The notes beneath the pieces were generated by a model. The model was given only the letters and a program-made list of their open reading frames with translations. It was not told the origin of the DNA and did not search any database. From NCBI RefSeq assembly GCF_001557325.1, contig NZ_LSJS01000291.1:1-11076 (forward strand): a stretch of 11,076 nt of DNA, written 5' to 3'. Positions 1-5,459 of the stretch are shown here, in pieces (position 1 is the first letter of the stretch; every line of letters begins with the position of its first letter). Source of the stretch: Erythrobacter donghaensis (lineage in GTDB: Bacteria > Pseudomonadota > Alphaproteobacteria > Sphingomonadales > Sphingomonadaceae). The position numbers were made by a program, and so were the translations under genes.

Positions 1-1
1 G

Positions 2-892
2 GTGCTGTCCGTCGAGGAAACGTTCTTCCGGATGCTGCGCAATCGCGAGTTCGATGCCGCCGAGCTTTCGATGTCATCGTATTGCGTGACTCTGGGCCGG
101 GACAATCCAGACTTTATCGCCATCCCGGTGTTCCCGTCACGTTTCTTCCGTCATTCCTGCATCTTCGTGTCGGCCAAGAGCGGCATCGAAAAACCGTCCG
201 ACCTTGTCGGCAAGCGCATCGGCGTCCCGGAATATCAGATGACCGCGCCGGTCTGGATCCGCGGTATCCTGCAGGACGAATATGGCATCGACCCGGCGTC
301 GGTCACTTATGTCACGGGCGGCGAGGAAGAGCCGGGCCGTGAGGAAAAGCTCAAACTCAATCTGCCGGACAAGTTCAAGGTTGAGCCGATCGGGCCAAAC
401 CAGACGCTGACCCGGATGTTGGCTGATGGCGAGATCGACGCGCTGCACACCGCGCGTGCTCCATCGACCTTCTATTCGGAACCGCACAATGTGCGGCGCC
501 TGTTCCCGGACTTCGTCCAGGTCGAGAAAGCCTATTTCGGCAAGACGAATATCTTCCCGATCATGCACGTCGTTGCCATTCGCCGCGACATTTACGAGAA
601 GAACCGCTGGATCGCACAGGCGCTCTACAAGGCGTTCGTCCAGGCGCAGCAGCTAACCTACGAACAGCTGCGCGTCTCAGCCTCGCTCAAGACGATGCTG
701 CCCTGGCAAATTGCCGCGGTCGAGGAAACGATCGCGACGTTGGGCGATCAGTGGTGGCCTTACGGAATCGAGAAGAACCGCCACGTACTCGAGACCTTCA
801 CGCGCTATCATCATGAGCAGGGTCTGTCGCCGCGCCAGCTGACGATCGAGGACATGTTCGCGCCGGAGACGTTCGCGGAGTTCAAGATCTGA
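2..892 (+). CDS. 4,5-dihydroxyphthalate decarboxylase-like protein (5' partial)
   Basis: The product matches the Pht5/OphC family, which decarboxylates 4,5-dihydroxyphthalate to protocatechuate; the fold resembles periplasmic solute-binding proteins. Family hallmarks seen in the 296-residue fragment are ETFFRMLRNREFDAAELS at residues 6-23, IPVFPSRFFRHSCI at 41-54, GVPEYQMTAPVWIRG at 74-88, and a C-terminal stretch with WPYG, RYHHEQGLSPRQL and FAPETF. Full-length members are about 330 residues, so roughly 35-40 N-terminal residues lie before the window. The GTG at base 2 is just the first in-frame codon, not a credible start. No signal peptide can be judged. Many proteins with this annotation act on other aromatic acids, so the family call is firm and the exact substrate is not. 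It converges on the MarR gene at 1021-1500 across 128 bases. Confidence 0.85.
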   Translation: MLSVEETFFRMLRNREFDAAELSMSSYCVTLGRDNPDFIAIPVFPSRFFRHSCIFVSAKSGIEKPSDLVGKRIGVPEYQMTAPVWIRGILQDEYGIDPASVTYVTGGEEEPGREEKLKLNLPDKFKVEPIGPNQTLTRMLADGEIDALHTARAPSTFYSEPHNVRRLFPDFVQVEKAYFGKTNIFPIMHVVAIRRDIYEKNRWIAQALYKAFVQAQQLTYEQLRVSASLKTMLPWQIAAVEETIATLGDQWWPYGIEKNRHVLETFTRYHHEQGLSPRQLTIEDMFAPETFAEFKI

Positions 893-1020
893 CGTGATGC
901 AATCCGGGAAATGACGGGGCGGAGCATAAGCGGTGCGGGAGCAGCGTGGTTGTCGATGCTCCGTCTTTGCCGGGCTGCCGCAGGATACCCGGCGAGCGGC
1001 CGCTGACCGGTTGCGCCCTG

Positions 1021-1500
1021 TCAGTCCTCGGCGGGGGTGTTCGGGATAGAATCGAATTCGGCGGCGAGATTGGCTGACATGCGCGAAAGCACGTCGACGC
1101 ACGTCGCAACCTCGGCCGGATCGATCCCGGCGACGGCGATGCGGTTAATGTCGATCGCATATTGCATGAGCTCCGCTTCCAGGGCTTTGCCTCGTTGGGT
1201 CAGCGTAACGCTCAACTTGCGGCGATCAACCTTGTCGCGGGTGCGCTCTACAAGCCCGTGCTGCATCATGTTGTTGATTATCGACACAGTCGTGTTTTCT
1301 GTGACGTTGGTCATGTCGCTCAGATATTTCTGGGTGACGCCGTCGCGGATCCACAGCACACGAAGGTAATACCAGAAGCCCGTCTTTAGATCGTGCTTCG
1401 CCAGCATCGCATTGAGCAGGCGATCGAACCGCCGATGGCAGCGCCGGACCTGATAACCAAGGCTCCATTCCGGATTGAGCTGGGCGGGCCTGTTGGACAA
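1021..1500 (-). CDS. MarR-family transcriptional regulator (first of two)
   Basis: A winged helix-turn-helix regulator of the MarR type, normally a dimer that releases DNA on binding a small, often aromatic, ligand. Visible parts are an N-terminal dimerisation helix (SLGYQVRRCHRRFDRLLN), then WYYLRVLW, the DNA-binding helices (TQKYLSDM through NNMMQHGLVER), and the wing KVDRRKLSVTLTQRG, followed by a C-terminal dimerisation helix. The frame stays open to 1644, but the extra N-terminus is unlike MarR and runs antisense to a thiolase remnant. I start at the TTG at 1500: AGGGAG lies 6 bases before it, while the GTG at 1506 is only one base from that site. This gives 159 residues, normal for MarR. 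It resembles the regulator at 1990 (shared GYQ, WY, LRVLW, TQK, LSD). The start is the uncertain part. Confidence 0.85.
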   Translation of the reverse strand: MSNRPAQLNPEWSLGYQVRRCHRRFDRLLNAMLAKHDLKTGFWYYLRVLWIRDGVTQKYLSDMTNVTENTTVSIINNMMQHGLVERTRDKVDRRKLSVTLTQRGKALEAELMQYAIDINRIAVAGIDPAEVATCVDVLSRMSANLAAEFDSIPNTPAED

Positions 1501-1546
1501 ATGCACTCTCCCTGGGGCGTGTCGCCATGTTCGCCCTCCCAATGAG

Positions 1547-1675
1547 GCAGGGGCAACGGCTTTGATGGTGCACCTGCCCGCCAACGTCCAGTTGGATACT
1601 GACGGCAGACTGGGCCTTGCCACGCTCTGCATCGGCGTCGGCATGGGCCTTGCGCTCGCGGTCGAACGGGTCTGA
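1547..1675 (+). pseudogene. C-terminal remnant of a thiolase (acetyl-CoA acyltransferase)
   Basis: The frame ending at the TGA at 1673-1675 reads GRLGLATLCIGVGMGLALAVERV before the stop. GLATLCIGxGxG is the conserved C-terminal glycine-rich segment of thiolases and carries the second active-site cysteine. About 20 residues earlier, GATALMVHL matches the preceding thiolase helix after its GHP-G(A/C)-S/TG motif, but that motif and everything before it are absent. The remaining ~43 codons compare with about 390-400 in an intact gene. It lies between two regulators, antisense to the upstream extension of the first marR frame. Thiolases close beta-ketoadipate-type and beta-oxidation pathways, which fits a former catabolic cluster here. 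Confidence 0.6.
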
Positions 1676-1989
1676 ATCGTGCTTCGGTGACACCCTATCT
1701 ATTCCACGCGGATTGAGCGTGGGTTCTCCGGCCCTTTGAATCCCGCCCGAACTAGGGTGGCCCTCGTGCCCTTACGTCGGTTGAATATATGGCAGTCACG
1801 ACCATCAAGGCCGCCGAACGAACGCCGGAATCTCGCCCTCGACCCGGATGAGAAACCGCGGGACCGTCAAGTCATAATCCATTAACAAGTCAACCGACCC
1901 ACGCGGCTGGGGCGGTTGCCAAGAAGGAATGCACGCTGGTTTCGACATTCAACAGGCCCGATGGTTCGGGTCATGCAGGGCCGATTTCG
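1676..1989. other. Regulator intergenic region
   Basis: A stretch of 314 bases between the thiolase remnant and the second marR gene. It must hold the promoter of the + strand marR and may hold that of the divergent one. I see a CCACGC/GCGTGG inverted repeat (1704-1709 and 1717-1722, 7-base loop) and a small TAATCCATTA palindrome at 1875-1884. CATAAT at 1873-1878 is a possible -10, with no convincing -35. No copy of the TAGTTAGATAACTA operator found upstream of the hydrolases is present. One short minus-strand reading frame (1805-1882) is listed separately. Confidence 0.4.
1805..1882 (-). CDS. Short hypothetical reading frame (25 residues), possible gene remnant
   Basis: An ATG at 1882 on the minus strand opens 25 codons to a TGA at 1807-1805, reading MDYDLTVPRFLIRVEGEIP and then AFVRRP. 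The composition looks like the natural beginning of a globular protein rather than a GC-rich shadow frame. There is no good Shine-Dalgarno site, and I do not recognise a family. Given the thiolase remnant next door, a truncated N-terminus of a lost gene is the simplest reading; chance is also quite possible. Confidence 0.15.
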   Translation of the reverse strand: MDYDLTVPRFLIRVEGEIPAFVRRP

Positions 1990-2538
1990 ATGAGCGGAGA
2001 TAGCGGGGAAATCAACCTGCCGTTCGACCTGAGTATCGGATATCAAATCCGACTCACGCATCGACTTATGCAAAAGCTGCTACAGCTGAAGATCGAGCAG
2101 TTCGGCGTCACCCTGGGCATGTGGTACTTCTTGCGCGTCCTGTGGGACCAGGACGGCTTAACCCAGAAGGAACTGTCCGACCTTGTTGGAACGATGGAGC
2201 TGACCACGCTTTCGGCGATCGCTTCCATGGAGCAACGGGGAATCGTTGCCCGGGTCCGCAACGCGGCGGACAAGCGGAAGATCAACATCTTCCTCACCCC
2301 TTACGGTCACGAGCTGAAAAGGAAGCTTCTGCCCATTGGCATCGAAGTTGGGGATATCGCTAAGACCGGCATTTCGCGCCGCGAAGCGGATCTCCAGATC
2401 GCCCTATTGGGCGAGCTGCAGACCAATCTAGAAGCTGCGATTCGGAGCCTCTCCCCCGAGGAGCCCGACGCGAAGCCGGGTCGGCGGCGCCGAGAGGACC
2501 GAGGGGTCGCCGGCATCACTCATGAGGCAGGCGACTGA
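1990..2538 (+). CDS. MarR-family transcriptional regulator (second of two)
   Basis: A MarR-type winged helix-turn-helix regulator of 182 residues. A dimerisation helix lies at about 13-35 (DLSIGYQIRLTHRLMQKLL), WYFLRVLW at 45-52, the helix-turn-helix at about 58-90 (TQKELSDL to RGIVARVR), and the wing at 91-104 (NAADKRKINIFLTPYG). The C-terminal tail after about residue 150 is rich in Arg, Glu and Pro and longer than usual. The ATG at 1990 is preceded by a weak AGGG about 9 bases away; an earlier ATG at 1973 hits a stop at once. It lies directly upstream of, and in the same direction as, the 2610 operator and the serine hydrolase. That makes it the best candidate to control the shared operator, probably as a repressor relieved by an aromatic ligand; this is inference. 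Confidence 0.88.
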   Translation: MSGDSGEINLPFDLSIGYQIRLTHRLMQKLLQLKIEQFGVTLGMWYFLRVLWDQDGLTQKELSDLVGTMELTTLSAIASMEQRGIVARVRNAADKRKINIFLTPYGHELKRKLLPIGIEVGDIAKTGISRREADLQIALLGELQTNLEAAIRSLSPEEPDAKPGRRRREDRGVAGITHEAGD

Positions 2539-2609
2539 TGCGATAGTGGGTGTCCTCGCCACCATGGATGCCCCACATCAATGTTGCGCGCCGATACTTA
2601 CATCACTAA

Positions 2610-2628
2610 TGGTTAGATAACTAAGGAA
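2610..2628 (+). promoter_or_regulatory. Operator-like inverted repeat joined to a Shine-Dalgarno (copy 1)
   Basis: TGGTTAGATAACTA (2610-2623) differs by one base from the perfect inverted repeat TAGTTA-GA-TAACTA found upstream of the alpha/beta hydrolase. AAGGA continues it in both places. ACTAAT at 2605-2610, just before it, corresponds to the possible -10 AATTAT in the other copy. The site lies 72 bases after the second marR gene and about 170 bases before the serine hydrolase. Size and symmetry suit a MarR dimer, but the binding protein is inferred. Confidence 0.6.
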
Positions 2629-2635
2629 CTGCACG

Positions 2636-2731
2636 GTGGCGGTCTGCGACGTGAAGGTTGCGTGGAGAGGTGTGCTGATGGTCAGGCCTTGCCTCCGACC
2701 GAATCGTCGTCGCTCTCCACCGCGCGGTTGA
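2636..2731 (+). CDS. Short reading frame behind the operator and ribosome site (31 residues)
   Basis: AAGGA at 2623-2627 sits 8 bases before a GTG at 2636, which opens 31 codons ending at TGA 2729-2731. The product (VAVCDVKVAWRGVLMV, then an Arg/Pro-rich end) resembles no family I know. In the second copy of the same operator block, the ribosome site directly serves the alpha/beta hydrolase. This frame may therefore be a leader peptide or the stump of a lost gene in front of the serine hydrolase. It is weakly supported as a protein. Confidence 0.2.
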   Translation: MAVCDVKVAWRGVLMVRPCLRPNRRRSPPRG

Positions 2732-2795
2732 TGACTGCAATCGCTTAGGTGCGGGCCGCGTCCGGTCTGCGAGAGTATCGGGAGAGTTTGAACTT

Positions 2796-3950
2796 ATGAG
2801 TTCATCAGCCTTTAAAGGCGCGGATGTGTCCGATCGCCTGGATCGCGCGATAGACAATGCTCTCGCCGACAATCGTTTGGTGGGAACGGTCGTGATCGTC
2901 GCCCGGGGCGGCAAGATCGCCTATCGCCGCGCGGCGGGATTTGCAGACCGTGAATCGCAAAAGCCGATGCAAACGGATAGCATTTTCCGATTTGCATCGG
3001 TGACCAAACCCTTTGTCACCGCCGCCGTGATGCGCCTGATCGAGGATGGTGTTGTGAGGCTGGACGATCCAGTGACGCGCTTCCTGCCCGACTTTCAGCC
3101 GCGCCTGTCCGATGGATCGGTTCCGGTCATCTCGATCCGCCATCTGCTCACGCACACATCGGGGCTCGGCTATCCGTTTCAGGAAGGGAGCGATGGCCAT
3201 TATCGTCGCCTCGACGTCTCCGACGGGTTGGATCAACCGGGATTGTCGCTATCCGAGAATCTTCGGCGCCTGGCTGCCGCCCCGCTTACCGCCGCACCGG
3301 GGTCGGGTTTTCGCTATTCCCTTGGCATGGATGTGATGGGAGGGGTGGTTGAGAGCGTTACCGGTGGTTCGCTACGCGATGCTGTGCGCAAACTGGTCAC
3401 GGATCCGCTGGGTATCGTCGATACCGGCTTTGCCGTTGCGGATGTTGAGCGGCTCGCGACGAATTACTTCAACAGCGAATCCGTTCCCGTCCGCATCACG
3501 GACGGCATGGTAGTGCCTCTGGATGCCTTCAACGGGTCGCTAACGTTCGCGCCGAGCCGTATCCTGGATCCAAACTCCTATCCGTCAGGCGGGGGTGGGA
3601 TGGTGGGGACTGCGGGCGACGTCCTGCACTTTCTGGAAACCATCCGGCTCGGGGGTGGTCCGATCCTGAAGCCTGAAACAGTCGAGATGATGGCGACCGA
3701 TCAGCTCGGACCTCAGGCTGCGGCCTGCGGGCCGGGTTGGGGCTTCGGCTTCGGCTGGGCAGTGCTTGCAGATCCGCACGCCGTCCCGTCGCCGCAGTCT
3801 CCCGGAACGCTTCACTGGGCCGGCGGATACGGCAATAGCTGGTTCATCGATCGTGCAAACGCGCTGACGGTCGTGGCCATGACCAACACGGCCTTTGAGG
3901 GTATGTCGGGGAAGTTCGTGTCCGACATCCGGGACGCCGTCTACAACTGA
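2796..3950 (+). CDS. Beta-lactamase-fold serine hydrolase (esterase type)
   Basis: A 384-residue protein of the class C beta-lactamase/EstB/penicillin-binding-protein-like fold. The three active-site signatures are visible: S68-V-T-K71 with nucleophile Ser68 and general base Lys71; Y174-S-L in place of Y-x-N; and H340-W-A-G-G-Y-G in place of the KTG box. The helper motif RHLLTHTSGL is at 115-124. The W-x-G-G form is typical of esterases rather than true beta-lactamases. No signal peptide is seen, so it is probably cytoplasmic and acts on small esters or lactones. The ATG at 2796 follows GGAG by 11 bases, slightly long. It is convergent with the alpha/beta hydrolase, and both have the same operator block upstream, suggesting two esterases induced together. 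The substrate is unknown; an aromatic ester such as a phthalate ester would fit the neighbourhood. Confidence 0.88.
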   Translation: MSSSAFKGADVSDRLDRAIDNALADNRLVGTVVIVARGGKIAYRRAAGFADRESQKPMQTDSIFRFASVTKPFVTAAVMRLIEDGVVRLDDPVTRFLPDFQPRLSDGSVPVISIRHLLTHTSGLGYPFQEGSDGHYRRLDVSDGLDQPGLSLSENLRRLAAAPLTAAPGSGFRYSLGMDVMGGVVESVTGGSLRDAVRKLVTDPLGIVDTGFAVADVERLATNYFNSESVPVRITDGMVVPLDAFNGSLTFAPSRILDPNSYPSGGGGMVGTAGDVLHFLETIRLGGGPILKPETVEMMATDQLGPQAAACGPGWGFGFGWAVLADPHAVPSPQSPGTLHWAGGYGNSWFIDRANALTVVAMTNTAFEGMSGKFVSDIRDAVYN

Positions 3951-3971
3951 TCCCCGCAAGGAATCCGCGAC

Positions 3972-4010
3972 CGGCCGGCGTAAGCCGGCCGCGCCGCAGC
4001 GAAAATGCGG
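3972..4010. terminator. GC-rich hairpins between convergent genes
   Basis: CGGCCGGC (3972-3979), loop GTAA, GCCGGCCG (3984-3991) form a perfect 8-bp stem. A second stem, CCGCA/TGCGG (3994-3998 and 4006-4010), follows. They lie in the 88-base gap between the convergent hydrolase genes, where a bidirectional terminator is expected. Neither has a clear T-tract, so the role is inferred from position. Confidence 0.4.
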
Positions 4011-4038
4011 AGGCGCCGCGTCGATCGCGGCGGCCAGA

Positions 4039-5223
4039 TCACAAATCGTTGCGGTGGCTCCAGTCGATGATCCCGTCGATACAAGCGCTGACATGTTCGG
4101 GCTGGCCCTGGTAGAAATGGGTCGCGCCCTTGATGCTCACAAATTCCTTGTTCGCAACGGTGAGCGCGTTGTGAATGATCGGATTATGGCTCGCGGGAAC
4201 CGCGTCGTCCGCTTCATTCTCGATCTGCAGCACAGGGGTCCGATGGATCTTTGTCGCGTTAACGGCAGCCTTGGAGTTGGATAGGTCGTAGGACCATTGC
4301 GACAGCCACGAGCGCAGGGTTGAGAATCGCGCCAAACCAGCGGGTCCCACGTTCACCGTGCGTGGATTGCCAAGATAGGATGCCCCCGGCGCGCGTCCAT
4401 TGGGGTCGATCGTCGGATCAATCCAGCGCACGTCGCACATCGTGCGGTGCGTGACGAAGGCGCGTTCGGTTTCGCCGTCGTTGCGACGACGGAGCGTGGC
4501 AAGCATTTCCTCGGCCCAGGCGGTAATTCTGCGATTGCGGGCCCGCTGCCTCTCGCGGAAGGCGGCGATGAAGTCAGCGGTGAATGGTGGTTTGTTCGGG
4601 CAGTCCGGACTATAGATATCGAATTCGAGATCGCGCGTGTCCGGGTCGAATTCGTCGATGACGGAGGGGTCAAGCCATTCGGTCAGCACTTCCGCCCGGC
4701 TGAGGTGGGCGGCGATGAGGACTATTCCGTCAACCCGCTGCAGCCGCGCTGCTGTCAGGTCATAAAGGTCGCCGGCGGGCGTGTGGGTGATTGTCGGATG
4801 TTCAGACTGGGCCGCATAAAACAGCGATAGCGAGCCGCCGCCCGACCATCCCACCAGGATCACCTTTTCATAACCCAGCGACTCGCGCGCGTGGCGCACC
4901 CACTGGCCCATGTCGTAGGCGACCTTTTCCATAATCAGCGCACTATCGTTTCTCGGGTAGCGACTCGACGCGCAAAGTACGTGCAACCCCGCATCGGCAA
5001 GCGCCTCAGGCATTGGGAGCAGCTGGGCCGTGGCTGTGGGGTGCATGAACAAATAGACCGCCTTAGATGGCCGCGCTCTCTGCCGGAACAGCTGGCCTTC
5101 CAGCTCGGTCGTGCCCTCGGCGCCCGCAAAACTGTAGGTCTCCGTCATCCCCGGTTGATCGCGGAAGCGAACGATTTCGGGAAGGCGATCCCATAGCGCC
5201 TTTGTCGGCAATCCTCTCTCCAT
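4039..5223 (-). CDS. Alpha/beta hydrolase
   Basis: A hydrolase of 394 residues (396 from the upstream ATG). Numbered from the longer form, the oxyanion region is FMHPTA near 61-66 and the nucleophile elbow is G127-W-S129-G-G. The acid is Asp341 or Asp342 (ENEADDAVP) and the catalytic histidine is His371 (GATHFY), giving a complete triad. Some 200 residues between elbow and acid form a large cap, so the protein is much longer than a minimal 250-300 residue enzyme. I prefer the ATG at 5223: AAGGA lies 7 bases before it but only one base before the ATG at 5229. No signal peptide is seen. The promoter carries the operator block shared with the serine hydrolase. It probably cleaves an ester or a ring-fission C-C bond; the substrate cannot be read from sequence. 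Confidence 0.88.
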   Translation of the reverse strand: MERGLPTKALWDRLPEIVRFRDQPGMTETYSFAGAEGTTELEGQLFRQRARPSKAVYLFMHPTATAQLLPMPEALADAGLHVLCASSRYPRNDSALIMEKVAYDMGQWVRHARESLGYEKVILVGWSGGGSLSLFYAAQSEHPTITHTPAGDLYDLTAARLQRVDGIVLIAAHLSRAEVLTEWLDPSVIDEFDPDTRDLEFDIYSPDCPNKPPFTADFIAAFRERQRARNRRITAWAEEMLATLRRRNDGETERAFVTHRTMCDVRWIDPTIDPNGRAPGASYLGNPRTVNVGPAGLARFSTLRSWLSQWSYDLSNSKAAVNATKIHRTPVLQIENEADDAVPASHNPIIHNALTVANKEFVSIKGATHFYQGQPEHVSACIDGIIDWSHRNDL

Positions 5224-5230
5224 GGCCATA

Positions 5231-5276
5231 TCCTTAGTTATCTAACTATAATTGCGTATTACCGTACTCCAGTCAA
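5231..5276 (-). promoter_or_regulatory. Hydrolase promoter with operator (copy 2)
   Basis: On the minus strand, TTGACT (5276-5271) is a good -35. A 17-base spacer leads to AATTAT, a 4-of-6 match to the -10. The perfect inverted repeat TAGTTA-GA-TAACTA (5248-5235) overlaps the end of that -10 and the expected start site, then runs into the Shine-Dalgarno AAGGA before the ATG at 5223. A repressor bound here would block polymerase directly. The block TAGTTAGATAACTAAGGA recurs with one change at 2610-2627. Confidence 0.65.
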
Positions 5277-5406
5277 GGGAAGGGCTTCCCATGCGAAGGG
5301 GCGCGCACTGAGCAACCATCCCCTCCCCTGTTTGCCCAAATAGGTAGCGGTTTTCCGTTGTCCTCGGTCACGATAGGTACGTTTTTAGGGCGGTACAGCC
5401 TATAGA
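5277..5406. other. Segment between hydrolase promoter and transposon end
   Basis: No intact gene is visible. On the minus strand, one frame runs from the transposon end outward to a TGA at 5275-5273 and reads protein-like: LYRLYRPKNVPIVTED, then NGKPLPIWANRGG. It has no start of its own outside the terminal repeat, and I cannot assign a family. It does not contain the missing front of the dehydrogenase found at the other transposon end. Confidence 0.3.
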
Positions 5407-5445
5407 GGGTCGTGCGGCTGAGCGGAACAGGAAAGTGTCGTAAGG
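5407..5445 (+). repeat. Left terminal inverted repeat
   Basis: A 39-base repeat starting GGGTCGTGCGG and ending GTAAGG, matching the reverse complement of 9159-9197 at 38 of 39 positions. The only difference is G at 5440, opposite T at 9164. It starts 14 bases beyond the tnpA stop codon. Confidence 0.95.
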
Positions 5446-5459
5446 GGCATTATTTCCTT

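Noticed and set aside
921..962. GGAGCA (921-926 or 938-943) pairing with TGCTCC (957-962) as a terminator after the decarboxylase
   Set aside because: The stem is only 6 bp with a 13- or 30-base loop and lacks a T-tract. It could be a terminator but is no stronger than chance in this GC-rich DNA.
1501..1644. N-terminal extension of the first MarR protein to an ATG at 1644
   Set aside because: The extra 48 residues do not resemble MarR and lie antisense to a thiolase remnant. A TTG with a well-spaced ribosome site at 1500 gives a normal MarR length.
1691..1759. CACCCTA (1691-1697) and TAGGGTG (1753-1759) as an inverted repeat or mobile-element end
   Set aside because: Seven bases over a 55-base gap, with no coding content or direct repeats around them.
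1875..1884. TAATCCATTA as a second version of the hydrolase operator
   Set aside because: It shares only the 2-base centre layout, has 4-bp arms and does not match TAGTTA/TAACTA.
3585..4094. Minus-strand open frame over the end of the serine hydrolase gene
   Set aside because: It lies opposite a gene with intact active-site motifs and shows no family similarity; it is a GC-bias shadow.
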